Source of the DNA: Rhizobium rhizogenes
GTDB lineage: Bacteria; Pseudomonadota; Alphaproteobacteria; Rhizobiales; Rhizobiaceae
Direction: 5' to 3'
DNA: 64,000 nucleotides
Assembly: GCF_002005205.3 (NCBI RefSeq)
Contig: NZ_CP019703.3
Location: 138,303-202,302 of the forward strand
Part shown: in pieces, positions 54,286-63,475 of the stretch
Layout of the letters: each line of letters starts with the position of its first letter
How positions within the stretch are numbered: position 1 is the first letter of the stretch
The notes under the pieces: model-generated
Database searches by the model: none
Told to the model about the DNA's origin: nothing
Seen by the model: the letters and a program-made list of their open reading frames with translations, nothing else
Made by a program: the position numbers and the translations under genes

Positions 54286-55823
54286 AGAGTTCGGCGCTTG
54301 CGGGCATCGCACTTGGCATGCCTATCCTCAATACTAAGTTCCTGGTCAACCCGGCCAATGCCGCGGAAAACAAGGTCCTTAAATTTCTCTCGGCCGAAAC
54401 TCTGACCGGCAACTGGGATCCGTCTTCTCACACGACGCTGGCGCAGATCAACCTTGAGAGCTTTGTGTTCGGTTATCTAACCCGCGCACCGATGACGCCG
54501 GAAAAGCCTGACGAGCTCGTCATGGAACTGGCGACCGAGATGAAGCTGATCGACGAGCACACGCTCGAATTCAAGCTGCGCGAAGGCGTCACCTTCCACG
54601 ACGGCAAGCCGTTCAGGGCCGAAGACGTCAAGGCGACATTCGAGTATGCAAGTCGCCCCGACCGACCGGCCGCCTGGTATCCCGGTCCCTGTGAAGTCGA
54701 AGTCGTCAGCGATTACGTCGCGCGCGTCAAGACCGACAAGGCCGGCTACCCCGCAAGCCTTTTCTGGTTCCTGTCCTCCTTCCTGCCGATCATGTCGGCA
54801 AAGGACGTCGCCGACCCGAAGACGCTCTCTGCCCGGCCGAACGGCACCGGTGGTTTCAAGTTCGTCAAGCAGGACGGCAACACGACCGTTCTCGAGGCCT
54901 TCGACAATTTCTACCTCGGCAAGCCGACGATTCCCGGACTGCATTTCAGCTTCGTCGGCGATGCGACGACCCGGACACTGGCGCTTCTGAATGGCGAGGC
55001 CGACCTTATCGAACGCCTTGAAGCCGAACAGGTCGAAACGATCGAAAAGACCGGCGGCTTCCAGCTTCACAAGGCGATCTCGGTCGAGAACAAGTATCTT
55101 TGGTTCCGTTGCTCGAAGCCGCCCTTCAACGACTGGAGACTGCGTCGCGCCGTGTGCCACGCGATCGACCGGTCGGTGATCGACGATATTCTCGGCGTTT
55201 CCGGTCACGCGTCGAACTGCTACGTGTCTCCGGTCAAGTTCGGCTATGTCGATATCCCGAACTATCCGAAGTTCGATCCGGACCAGTGCCAGAAGCTTTT
55301 GGCGGAAGCCGGCTTCCCGAAGGGCGAAGGTCTGCCCGAACTCGAATACATCACGTCGGTCGGCTTCTACCCGAAGACCAAGGAATATGCCGAGGCCATC
55401 ACGGCGATGCTTCAGGAACAGGGCTTCCCCGTCAAGCTCAACGTCATGGAAGTCGCGGCCTGGGGTGACGCGCTCTACGATCGTCCCGGCGGCGGGCCCG
55501 GTCATATGATCGACTGCGGCTGGTCGACGGGTTCGCCGGAACCCGATCTGGTGCTGAGGACCCATTTCCACTCGACGACGCACCGCATCTGCGGCATCCA
55601 GGATCCGGAAATCGATGCTGCCCTCGACAAAGAGCGCAACGCCTCAAAGCCCGAGGAACGCAAGAAGGTCATTCAGACCGAGCTGATGCCGTTGCTGGCG
55701 GAGAAGACGCCATCATTTTCTCTCTTCACGTCCGTTTTCATCCACGGCATGCGTGATGGCCTGAGTGGTCTCTACATCTACCCGAATGGTATGATGGACG
55801 CCAACAAGGCGACATTGGCCTGA
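54258..55823 (+). CDS. Peptide-type ABC importer, periplasmic binding protein
   Basis: A 521-residue family 5 (DppA/OppA-like) solute-binding protein starting MEFNRRSLLK at 54258; an earlier in-frame start at 54000 lies within the amidase gene. A twin-arginine-like signal (NRRSLL, then a hydrophobic stretch and PANAAENK, about 1-37) suggests Tat export. The mature domain has LEFKLREGVTFHDGKPFRAEDVKATFEYA, typical of the family, and a late cluster of cysteines. Ligands of this family include peptides, sugars and opines. A hairpin at 55833-55857 follows the stop. Confidence 0.93.
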   Translation: MEFNRRSLLKSSALAGIALGMPILNTKFLVNPANAAENKVLKFLSAETLTGNWDPSSHTTLAQINLESFVFGYLTRAPMTPEKPDELVMELATEMKLIDEHTLEFKLREGVTFHDGKPFRAEDVKATFEYASRPDRPAAWYPGPCEVEVVSDYVARVKTDKAGYPASLFWFLSSFLPIMSAKDVADPKTLSARPNGTGGFKFVKQDGNTTVLEAFDNFYLGKPTIPGLHFSFVGDATTRTLALLNGEADLIERLEAEQVETIEKTGGFQLHKAISVENKYLWFRCSKPPFNDWRLRRAVCHAIDRSVIDDILGVSGHASNCYVSPVKFGYVDIPNYPKFDPDQCQKLLAEAGFPKGEGLPELEYITSVGFYPKTKEYAEAITAMLQEQGFPVKLNVMEVAAWGDALYDRPGGGPGHMIDCGWSTGSPEPDLVLRTHFHSTTHRICGIQDPEIDAALDKERNASKPEERKKVIQTELMPLLAEKTPSFSLFTSVFIHGMRDGLSGLYIYPNGMMDANKATLA

Positions 55824-55832
55824 TCCAGCGCT

Positions 55833-55857
55833 GCGGCCACTGCCTGGCAGTGGCCGC
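55833..55857. other. Strong hairpin between the binding-protein and permease genes
   Basis: GCGGCCACTGCC, one T, and the exact complement GGCAGTGGCCGC. No T-run follows, so it is not a terminator. Such stems often stabilise the upstream binding-protein message. Confidence 0.7.
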
Positions 55858-55885
55858 CTTGGCCCCGACAGACTAGGGTAAGTAC

Positions 55886-56866
55886 ATGTTCCTTCTATCA
55901 TTCCTGATGAGACGGCTTCTGCAGGGGGGCCTGATCATCCTTCTCGTCATATTCATCATCTTCACGCTGTTGCGTGTGGTGCCGGGTGACCCCGCGCGCC
56001 TTATCGTCGGCGGCATGGCCCCTGATGCGGTCGTGGCGATGAAGGCAAAGGAACTTGGTCTCGATCGGGCCATCCCGCTGCAATTCGTCTCCTATCTTGG
56101 CCATTTGGCGACCGGCGATCTTGGCACGTCGTTCGTCAGGCCGAAGAGCGGGGCGAGCCTGGCCGGCTCGGCCTATAACGACCCGACACGCGAAGAGCGG
56201 GCGAAGGTCCTAGATCTCATTCTCGATACACTCCCGATGACCCTGCAGCTCGCAGCCGTCGCACTGGTCATCGCGTTGCTCGTTGCTGTTCCGCTCGGCC
56301 TTGCCGGCGGGCTCTATCAGGGTCGCTGGCCCGACAAACTCGCGCTCGCATTGGGGTCGATCTTCGTCTCGACCCCGAACTTCTGGCTGGGCATCGTGCT
56401 GACGCTCTTTCTGTCGGTGAAGCTCAGGCTTCTGCCCGCGATCGGCTACAACGGCTTCGAATACACCATTCTGCCCGCGATCGTGCTCGCGGTGGAGATT
56501 GCGCCGTTCATCCTGCGTACGTTGACCGTTTCTGTCGCTCAGGTGTTGCGCGAAGACTTCATTCAGCTTGCTGCTGTTAGAGGCCTGAGCCGCGGGCGCA
56601 CGATCTTCTCGCATGTGCTGGGCAATTCCGCGGTCCCGTTGATCAACTTGCTGGGTGTGCAACTCGGCATGCTTCTGGGCGGCGTCCTCGTGGTCGAGTT
56701 CATCTTCGACTATCCGGGCCTTGGGCTCCTGACGATCAATGCCGTTCAACAGCGCGACTTTCCGCTCATCCAGGGCGTCGCGATCTTCATTTCCGTGATG
56801 TTCGTGGTGATCAACATCCTGGTCGATCTTATCGCGATGACCATCGATCCGAGACTGGAATACTGA
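55886..56866 (+). CDS. Peptide-type ABC importer, permease (DppB-like)
   Basis: A 326-residue permease. The N-terminal FLMRRLLQGGLIILLVIFIIFTLL is the typical first span, followed by RVVPGDPARL. The EAA-type loop is IQLAAVRGLSRGRTIFSHVLGNSAVPL (about 226-252). It ends one base before the next gene starts (TGAGATG). Confidence 0.95.
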   Translation: MFLLSFLMRRLLQGGLIILLVIFIIFTLLRVVPGDPARLIVGGMAPDAVVAMKAKELGLDRAIPLQFVSYLGHLATGDLGTSFVRPKSGASLAGSAYNDPTREERAKVLDLILDTLPMTLQLAAVALVIALLVAVPLGLAGGLYQGRWPDKLALALGSIFVSTPNFWLGIVLTLFLSVKLRLLPAIGYNGFEYTILPAIVLAVEIAPFILRTLTVSVAQVLREDFIQLAAVRGLSRGRTIFSHVLGNSAVPLINLLGVQLGMLLGGVLVVEFIFDYPGLGLLTINAVQQRDFPLIQGVAIFISVMFVVINILVDLIAMTIDPRLEY

Positions 56867-56867
56867 G

Positions 56868-57785
56868 ATGACCGATATCGTAGAATTGAGCGCCACCGAG
56901 CGCACCGTCGTCAAGCGCGGCACCACACCGACCAGACGCATGTTGCAAATTGCCGTGGGGCGCCTCGACTTTCGCATTGGCCTCATCGGCTTCGGATTGC
57001 TGCTTGGACTTGCGATTCTCCTGCCATTTGTCAGTTCGGTTGATCCGCTCAAGATGGCCTACAGCCACAAGTTTATTCCGCCATTCCCTTCCGAGGGCTG
57101 GCAATGGCCTTATGTGCTCGGTACCGATCAACTCGGCCGTGACGTTCTGATGCGCTGTCTCGTCGGACTGTGTTATTCGCTGTTCATCGGCGTGACGACC
57201 GTGGTTCTGATGTTCATCGTCGGCTGCAGTCTCGGTCTTCTTGCCGGTTTTCGTGGTGGTTGGCTCGATACGGTCATCATGCGGCTGACCGATGCTCAGC
57301 TGTCAATTCCGATGATCATTCTTGCCATCACCATTCTCGGCGTGTCACGCCCGACCGTGCCTGCGATCATCCTCGTGCTTGGCCTCTCCGGCTGGCCGCT
57401 CTATGCCCGCGTCGCGAGATCCGTGGCGCTCGGCGAACGCAATCGCGGCTATGTTCTCGGTGAGAGGGTTCTCGGTGCCTCGGACCTTCGCATCATGCTG
57501 TTGTTTGTGGCGCCTGTCGTTCTGCCTCCGATCGCCTTCGTCGCTGTGCTCGATATCGCCCGCATGATGATCTTCGAGTCGATCCTCGGCTTTCTCGGTC
57601 TCGGGGTTCAGCCGCCGACACCGACATTCGGCAACGTGATCGCGGATTCACGAAAGTATCTGCTGAACGCATGGTGGATCGCGACGATGCCCGGTCTGTT
57701 CCTGCTGATATCGCTGACCTGCCTCAATCTGATGGGTTCGGCGTTGGAGCGCGCGCGCAATGCGGTTCTGAGAGGGGATGCGTAA
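56868..57785 (+). CDS. Peptide-type ABC importer, permease (DppC-like)
   Basis: A 305-residue permease and partner of the DppB-like protein. It carries the family motif GTDQLGRDVLMRCLVG (about 85-100) and an EAA loop YVLGERVLGASDLRIMLLFVAPVVLPP. The stop TAA is followed directly by the ATG of the ATPase gene. Confidence 0.95.
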   Translation: MTDIVELSATERTVVKRGTTPTRRMLQIAVGRLDFRIGLIGFGLLLGLAILLPFVSSVDPLKMAYSHKFIPPFPSEGWQWPYVLGTDQLGRDVLMRCLVGLCYSLFIGVTTVVLMFIVGCSLGLLAGFRGGWLDTVIMRLTDAQLSIPMIILAITILGVSRPTVPAIILVLGLSGWPLYARVARSVALGERNRGYVLGERVLGASDLRIMLLFVAPVVLPPIAFVAVLDIARMMIFESILGFLGLGVQPPTPTFGNVIADSRKYLLNAWWIATMPGLFLLISLTCLNLMGSALERARNAVLRGDA

Positions 57786-59597
57786 ATGAGTGATCCAATC
57801 CTAGCTGTCTCCAATCTCTCGGTCGATCTCCTGCGGGATGGCGGCAAACGGCGCATCGTCGACAATGTGGACTTTGCGCTCCAGCCAGGCGAAGTTCTCG
57901 GCCTCGTCGGCGAAGCCGGATCGGGCAAGTCGGTGCTGGCGCGTGCCATGGTGAACGCCATTCAAGCACCGCTGGAAATCTCTTCCGGTCAGGTGATTTT
58001 TGAAGGAAAGGACGTCCTCTCCCTCGATGCGCGGGGTCTTCGGTCGATCAGAGGAAACCGCATTGGCTTCATCGGTGCAAACCCCATGGGTTCGCTTGAT
58101 CCGAGGCTGCCGATCGGCCATCAGATCGTCGAGAAGCTTCGATCTGTCCGGCCTGATATCGGTAAGGCGGAAGCGAAGGAAAAAGTTCTCGATCTCCTTG
58201 GCCGGGTGCATATTCCCTCACCGCGCTCTCGCTTCCACGAGGCGCCCTTCCAATTCTCCGGCGGTATGATGCAGCGCGTGATGATTGTCGATGCGCTCGT
58301 TTCCGAGCCATCGCTTGTTATCGCCGACAATATTACGCAGCCGCTCGATGTAACGGTCGCAGCCCAGATTATCCGGCTTATCGACAGCCTCAGGCAAAGC
58401 CTCGACACGGCGTTCCTGTTTATCTCTTCGTCGTTACCGGTGGTGTCACAGATTGCCGAGCGAACGCTCGTCATGCAAGGCGGCCGCATCGTCGAACGGG
58501 GCAAGACTGCCGATATTGCTGCCAACCCGCAGCAAGCCTATACGCGCGCCCTCCTCTCGCGCATTCCATCGATCTGGAAGAACGTGTCGGCGCCGGAAGC
58601 AAAAGACGGTGAGGCTGTCCTGACCGTCGAAAATGCAACCCGAACCTATAGCGTGCGCCGGCGCGATGCGTTCAATGCCTTCAACGAAGTCAAGGCGGTT
58701 CGGGACGTGTCCTTTACCGTCAAGGCGGGTGAAAATTTTGGCATCGTCGGGGAAAGCGGTTGCGGCAAATCCACGCTTACGCGCCTGCTTGCCTGGCTCG
58801 AACAGCCAAATGCCGGTCGCATTGCGTTCCTCGGGAAGAACCTCTCGAGTCTCTCTGCTCGTTCGTTGACGGAGATGCGCAAATCGTTCCAGCTTCTGCT
58901 GCAGGACCCCTATGGATCGCTGCCGGCGGGCATGTCGATCATACGCATGATCGAGGAGCCGCTTCTGATCCACGGCGTCGGCCGGCGTGATGCCGAGCAG
59001 CGCGCGCAGGAGGCCATGCGCGAAGTCGGCCTTCATGCGGACCTCGCCGAACGATTGCCTGTGGGGCTTAGCGCCGGGCAGCGCCAGCGCATCAACATTG
59101 CTCGAGCCCTGGTGCTGAAGCCGCGCCTCTTGATCCTTGACGAGACCTTGTCGGCGCTCGACCAGGTCGAGCAGGCCGAGCTCCTCGATCTCTTCAAACG
59201 GCTCCAGGCGGCACACGGGTTTTCCTACATTTTCATATCTCACGACCTGGCGCTGGTCCGTCGTATCTGTCACCGCGTGGCGGTCATGTATCTAGGGCGC
59301 ATCGTCGAACTGGCTGACAACACGACGCTTTTTGAACATCCGCACCACCCGTATACGCGGGCGCTGCTGAGCGCCATGCCGACGCTGGAGGAAAACCGTT
59401 TCCCGGGCGCGCAATATCTGCTCGATGGCGAGCCCCCGAGCCCCATTCATCTTCCGGTCGGCTGCTCGTTCCGTTCGCGCTGCCCGCGCGCGCAGAGCGA
59501 CTGCGAAAAGACCGATCCGATGCTTGTGGGTTCTGATGGCGGGAATTACGCAGCCTGCCTGCATCGGCATGAGGACGAGGCGGTCCATGTCCAGTGA
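57786..59597 (+). CDS. Peptide-type ABC importer, fused double ATPase with degenerate first half
   Basis: A 603-residue DppD-DppF type fusion. The second domain is intact: Walker A GESGCGKST (322-330), signature LSAGQRQRINIARAL, Walker B LLILDETLSALD and H-loop FISHDLALV, then the oligopeptide-transporter C-terminal domain with CSFRSRCPRAQSDC. The first domain has a good Walker A (GEAGSGKS, 42-49) but Asn182 in place of the catalytic glutamate, Ser-Ser at 214-215 where the switch His is expected, and Ala98 instead of the Q-loop glutamine. One ATP site is thus probably inactive. The gene overlaps the DeoR gene by 11 bases. Confidence 0.94.
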   Translation: MSDPILAVSNLSVDLLRDGGKRRIVDNVDFALQPGEVLGLVGEAGSGKSVLARAMVNAIQAPLEISSGQVIFEGKDVLSLDARGLRSIRGNRIGFIGANPMGSLDPRLPIGHQIVEKLRSVRPDIGKAEAKEKVLDLLGRVHIPSPRSRFHEAPFQFSGGMMQRVMIVDALVSEPSLVIADNITQPLDVTVAAQIIRLIDSLRQSLDTAFLFISSSLPVVSQIAERTLVMQGGRIVERGKTADIAANPQQAYTRALLSRIPSIWKNVSAPEAKDGEAVLTVENATRTYSVRRRDAFNAFNEVKAVRDVSFTVKAGENFGIVGESGCGKSTLTRLLAWLEQPNAGRIAFLGKNLSSLSARSLTEMRKSFQLLLQDPYGSLPAGMSIIRMIEEPLLIHGVGRRDAEQRAQEAMREVGLHADLAERLPVGLSAGQRQRINIARALVLKPRLLILDETLSALDQVEQAELLDLFKRLQAAHGFSYIFISHDLALVRRICHRVAVMYLGRIVELADNTTLFEHPHHPYTRALLSAMPTLEENRFPGAQYLLDGEPPSPIHLPVGCSFRSRCPRAQSDCEKTDPMLVGSDGGNYAACLHRHEDEAVHVQ

Positions 59598-60345
59598 GAT
59601 CCGCAAGGAGATCATCCTGGAGCGTCTCGGCCGTGATCAGCGCGTCAGCGTTGTCGAGCTTTCAGCAGAGTTCGGCGTTTCGGGCGAAACCATTCGCCGC
59701 GATCTGAAGAACCTCGAAGCAGAAGGTGCTGTGCGCCGCGTGCATGGCGGCGCAATTCCAGCCGGCCGCACAGCCGACACGCCGATTACCGAGCGCATCA
59801 AGCTCAACTCGACTGAGAAGGATGCGGTTGCCGGCGTGGCGCGCAACCTGATCAATGACGACTGTGTGATCTTCCTCGATACCGGCACGACGACGCTTGC
59901 GCTCGCGCGCCGGCTGATCGGCTTCAAGAAGCTTCGGCTCTACACGAATTCCCTGATGATTGCACAAGCCGCCTGCCAGCATTTCGGCGTCAGCGTGCAC
60001 GTGACGCCTGGAAATCTGCGACCGGTCGAGCAGGACCTGGTCGGCTATGACACGCTATCCTACATCCAGCAGTTCCACTTCGACATGGTCTTCATGGGTG
60101 CCGCGGCAGTCAATGTCGAATATGGCTTCATGGACTATGAAGAAGACGAGGCGCGAATCCGTCAGATCCTCATAAAGCGGTCCTCGCGAAGCGTCATGCT
60201 GGCCGATCATTCGAAGTTTGGAAGGGTCGGCAATGTGATCACCGCTCCCTTCGGGCAAATCGGTGCGCTTGTGACCGACCGGCGTCCGCCGGAAGACATC
60301 CTCGGCGCCGTTCGGGCAGAAGAACTGGAGATCATCCATGCTTGA
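59587..60345 (+). CDS. DeoR-family regulator
   Basis: A 252-residue DeoR/GlpR-type regulator starting MSSEIRKEIILERLGRDQRV at 59587. The HTH is SVVELSAEFGVSGETIRRDLKNLEAEGAVRRVHGGA (about 21-56). The C-terminal sugar-phosphate-sensor-like domain carries CVIFLDTGTTTLALARRL, and VFMGAAAV. DeoR proteins often respond to phosphorylated metabolites, which fits the two kinase genes downstream. The longer frame to 59425 is inside the ATPase gene. Confidence 0.93.
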   Translation: MSSEIRKEIILERLGRDQRVSVVELSAEFGVSGETIRRDLKNLEAEGAVRRVHGGAIPAGRTADTPITERIKLNSTEKDAVAGVARNLINDDCVIFLDTGTTTLALARRLIGFKKLRLYTNSLMIAQAACQHFGVSVHVTPGNLRPVEQDLVGYDTLSYIQQFHFDMVFMGAAAVNVEYGFMDYEEDEARIRQILIKRSSRSVMLADHSKFGRVGNVITAPFGQIGALVTDRRPPEDILGAVRAEELEIIHA

Positions 60346-61603
60346 CGCGGCGACGACACGGCGGACGGATTTCGATGCGATCTTCGACCGAATTTCTGCC
60401 ATCGGTGCTCATCCCGGAGCGGGAGTGACGCGCCTCGCGGCGAGCGCCGAGGACGGCATGGCGCGAGGTGTTTTTGCCGTGTGGATGGAACAGGCAGCCG
60501 TCCAGATCGCGAATGATGCGATCGGCAATCAGTTTGCCTGCTTCGATTGGGCCGGTCAGGATGCGCCCTGGATTTTTGCGGGCTCGCATCTGGACACCCA
60601 ACCCCGAGGCGGTCGTTTCGACGGCACCTTGGGTGTCCTGACTGCCGGACAGGCCGCGCTCGCTATTCACGCCGAGGTGCAACGCGGACTGTGCAAACCG
60701 CGCTACAACCTCGCGGTGGTCAACTGGACGAATGAGGAAGGCGCCCGCTACCAGCCGAGCCTGACCGGCAGCACGGTCTTCTCCGGCGCATTGGCGCTTG
60801 GCGATGCATTGGAACTACGCGACGGAGACGGCGTATCCCTCAAGCGCGCGCTCGAGGCCATAGGCGTCAGCGGCAGTTCGGGAATTGTTCCCCCTCCCCC
60901 GAAAGCCTATGTCGAGCTGCATGTCGAGCAGGGACGGAAACTTCTCGAAGCGGGCCGAAAGATCGGCGTCGTCGAAGGAACCTGGGCGGCGCGCAAGAAG
61001 ACCGTCCGCTGGATCGGCCGGGCAGCGCATACGGGTCCGACGCCGATGGCCGATCGCCGAGATGCGCTTCTCGCCGCAGCAAGAGGAATTGCCGCCTTCG
61101 AAGCAGTCGTCGCGGCCAGCCATCCCCTCCTCCACCGCTCCGCTGCGCGCCTCGTGGTCGAGCCCAACTCGCCGAACGTTGTCGTCGACCGGGCGACTGT
61201 GTGGTTCGAGCTCAGGGGGCCTGACGTGGCCGAACTCGACATGGCAGGTGAGCTCGCCCTTGCCGCGCTCGAAAAGGCGGCAGCCGAAACCGGCACGCAG
61301 CTGGAAATCGTCGCCGATACTTTGCGCGATCCCGCCAGCATGGACAGGCGGTTAATGGCACTCGTCGATCGCACGGCACGTTCTTGCGGTTTCGAGCCAT
61401 TGACCATGCGTTCGGTTGCAGGCCACGATGCTGTCGCCTTGCAAAACAGTGGTATCCCGTCGGCGCTGATCTTCATTCCGAGCGTCGATGGCATCGCCCA
61501 TCATCCCGACGAACTGACCGAGCCACAGGACGTGCAGGCGGGGCTGGCGGTGCTGACCGCCACGCTTCGCAACATCATTGAGGGAGAGTTCCATGCAGGA
61601 TGA
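60338..61603 (+). CDS. M20-family amidohydrolase (carbamoylase/allantoate type)
   Basis: A 421-residue zinc hydrolase of the HyuC/AllC group. Metal-binding segments are GSHLDTQPRGGRFDGTLGV (about 87-105) and WTNEEGARY (about 131-139); HVEQG lies near residue 194, and GHDAVALQ near 370. Members remove carbamoyl or ureido groups from amino-acid-like substrates. It overlaps the DeoR gene by eight bases. Confidence 0.92.
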   Translation: MLDAATTRRTDFDAIFDRISAIGAHPGAGVTRLAASAEDGMARGVFAVWMEQAAVQIANDAIGNQFACFDWAGQDAPWIFAGSHLDTQPRGGRFDGTLGVLTAGQAALAIHAEVQRGLCKPRYNLAVVNWTNEEGARYQPSLTGSTVFSGALALGDALELRDGDGVSLKRALEAIGVSGSSGIVPPPPKAYVELHVEQGRKLLEAGRKIGVVEGTWAARKKTVRWIGRAAHTGPTPMADRRDALLAAARGIAAFEAVVAASHPLLHRSAARLVVEPNSPNVVVDRATVWFELRGPDVAELDMAGELALAALEKAAAETGTQLEIVADTLRDPASMDRRLMALVDRTARSCGFEPLTMRSVAGHDAVALQNSGIPSALIFIPSVDGIAHHPDELTEPQDVQAGLAVLTATLRNIIEGEFHAG

Positions 61604-62522
61604 TGCTGCAGTTCAGGCTGCGCTCGACGCGGTCGGCCTTTCCGGCGCCACCCTCTCAGCTCCGATTGGCGGAGTGGTGTCGCCCATTCACCGCGGCGTC
61701 GAAAATCTCTGCTTTTTCGCAAGCAAGGCGGATCAGCCGCGGGTTTTCGTCAAACGTCTCCACGATGACATGTCTCGGTTTGTTGCCCTGAACCATGTGG
61801 CGGAGGCCAGCCGCAAGGCAGGCGAACTGGGCATTGCCCCGCGGCTCATCCATGCCGCTCCCGAGGGCGGCGTCCTGGTATTCGAAGCGCTTGGCGAGGA
61901 ATGGGCGTGGGGGCATGCCGATGTCCTTCGCCGCCCGCGGGTTCTCGAAAATCTTCTGACGGCAAAACGCAGCTTCCATCAGGCTGAGAGGCTTGGCGAA
62001 ACGCGCAGCGTTTTCGAGCTCGTTGCCGCCTACCGGCAGCTTGCCGAAGGAGCGGATGTGATCTTGCCAGCACCGGTATTCACCGTCTCTGCTGCCGTCG
62101 AGCGCATTGCCGGCGCCATCGGCGCCGCAGGTGTCGATACGGTCCCGTGCCACGCGGACGGCATCTCGTCGAACGTCATGGTCGGACCGGACGACGGAGT
62201 TCGGCTGGTCGATTTCGAGTGGGCGCGCCAGGCGGACCCCGCGTACGATATCGGAACCGTGCTGGCCGAACTCCTCCCATTCGATGGCGAGGCGCTGCTG
62301 GCCATTGAAATCGCAACCGGAAAGCCGGATGCGAGCGTGCTCGCGCGGGCACGCCTTTATGGAGCGGCCGACGATCTCATGTGGGCGCTTTGGGGCTTCA
62401 TCAATGCCGCACGCTCGCCGCGCAAGCATGTTGAATTCTTCAAATACGCCGAATGGCGGCTTCTGAGAGCCCGCACGGTCATCGAAGGACCACGCTTTGA
62501 AACATGGCTGAAACAGGTCTGA
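61593..62522 (+). CDS. Phosphotransferase 1 (choline-kinase/APH-like)
   Basis: A 309-residue protein of the aminoglycoside-phosphotransferase/choline-kinase fold. The catalytic HADGISSN (Brenner motif, about 189-196) and the metal-binding VDFEWA (about 208-213) are intact; FVKRL near residue 57 probably holds the ATP-contacting lysine. It starts inside the end of the M20 gene (overlap 11 bases). It may phosphorylate a hydroxylated or choline/ethanolamine-like intermediate. Confidence 0.85.
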   Translation: MQDDAAVQAALDAVGLSGATLSAPIGGVVSPIHRGVENLCFFASKADQPRVFVKRLHDDMSRFVALNHVAEASRKAGELGIAPRLIHAAPEGGVLVFEALGEEWAWGHADVLRRPRVLENLLTAKRSFHQAERLGETRSVFELVAAYRQLAEGADVILPAPVFTVSAAVERIAGAIGAAGVDTVPCHADGISSNVMVGPDDGVRLVDFEWARQADPAYDIGTVLAELLPFDGEALLAIEIATGKPDASVLARARLYGAADDLMWALWGFINAARSPRKHVEFFKYAEWRLLRARTVIEGPRFETWLKQV

Positions 62523-62533
62523 TGGAGAGAGCG

Positions 62534-63472
62534 ATGAGACTGAGATTGGGTGAAGGCGCATCGCAGGCCGAGCAGGCGATCGAGCAGGCCATCATAGCCG
62601 TGGCGGACTGGCGAGGCCTCGAGGTTTCCTACGAACCAGTACCCGGGGGCATCAGCAATCCCAACTGGCGGGTTTACGTCGAAGGTGCGCCGCACAGCTT
62701 CTTCGTGAAGATACCCGGCGCTGGGACCGAAATGTTCATCGACCGGAGAACTGCCAACGAAGCCGGCCGCAGGGCGCACGAGGCGGGCGTCGGCGCCCGG
62801 ATCATCGAGTTCTTCCCCGAAACGGGGGTCGAGGTGAGTGAATTCGTCGAGGGGCTCAGAACATCGACAAACGCCGATTTTCTTGATCCTGTCATCCGCC
62901 TCAACGGTCTTCGTGCGCTGAAGGCCTTCAACGACACCGCACCGCTTTCGCAGCGAAAGACCACCTTCGACATGATCGACGAACATTTCCAGCAGGTCCT
63001 GGAGCTTGGCGGCGATTTCCCGAGCGACTTCGGCTGGATGAATGCGCGCTATCGCGAGGCGCGAGCTGCGCTCGAGGCATCGGGTCTCGATCTCGCGCCC
63101 TGCATGAACGACACACTGGCCGGCAATTTCCTCCTTCATTCCGATCGCCGGGTCATGCTTGTCGATTTCGAATACGCCTCCACCAATGATCGGGCGGCGG
63201 AACTCGCGCTTTGGTTCTGCGAGATGTGCTTCTCGCCGGAGACCGAAAAGGAACTGATCGAGGAATATTATGGCCGGGCGGATCCGGGCGTTCTGGCGCG
63301 GATCGCTTTGTTCAAGGCTCTCGTCGACCTCAAATGGTCGACCTGGGCGATGGTGCAGAACGAAGTCTCGCGTCTTGACTTCGACTTCTTCAAATATGGG
63401 TTCTGGAAACATATGCGCGCGCGTTTCGCAATGAGCAATTCGCTGTGGCCGCAATGGCTGAAGGCGGTCTGA
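62534..63472 (+). CDS. Phosphotransferase 2 (choline-kinase-like, altered catalytic motif)
   Basis: A 312-residue protein of the same fold. PVPGGISNPNW near the N-terminus is typical of choline/ethanolamine-kinase-like proteins. The catalytic loop reads CMNDTLAGNFLL, so the usual first histidine of HNDxxxxN is methionine; Asp and Asn remain, as does VDFEYA. Start at 62534, after GGAGAG, is preferred; an ATG at 62522 overlapping the previous stop (TGATG) is also good. The two kinases are not close copies, so they are unlikely to be simple duplicates. Confidence 0.82.
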   Translation: MRLRLGEGASQAEQAIEQAIIAVADWRGLEVSYEPVPGGISNPNWRVYVEGAPHSFFVKIPGAGTEMFIDRRTANEAGRRAHEAGVGARIIEFFPETGVEVSEFVEGLRTSTNADFLDPVIRLNGLRALKAFNDTAPLSQRKTTFDMIDEHFQQVLELGGDFPSDFGWMNARYREARAALEASGLDLAPCMNDTLAGNFLLHSDRRVMLVDFEYASTNDRAAELALWFCEMCFSPETEKELIEEYYGRADPGVLARIALFKALVDLKWSTWAMVQNEVSRLDFDFFKYGFWKHMRARFAMSNSLWPQWLKAV

Positions 63473-63475
63473 CAC

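Noticed and set aside
54477..55583. 368-codon minus-strand frame opposite the binding-protein gene
   Set aside because: Shadow frame; the plus strand has a signal peptide and family motifs.
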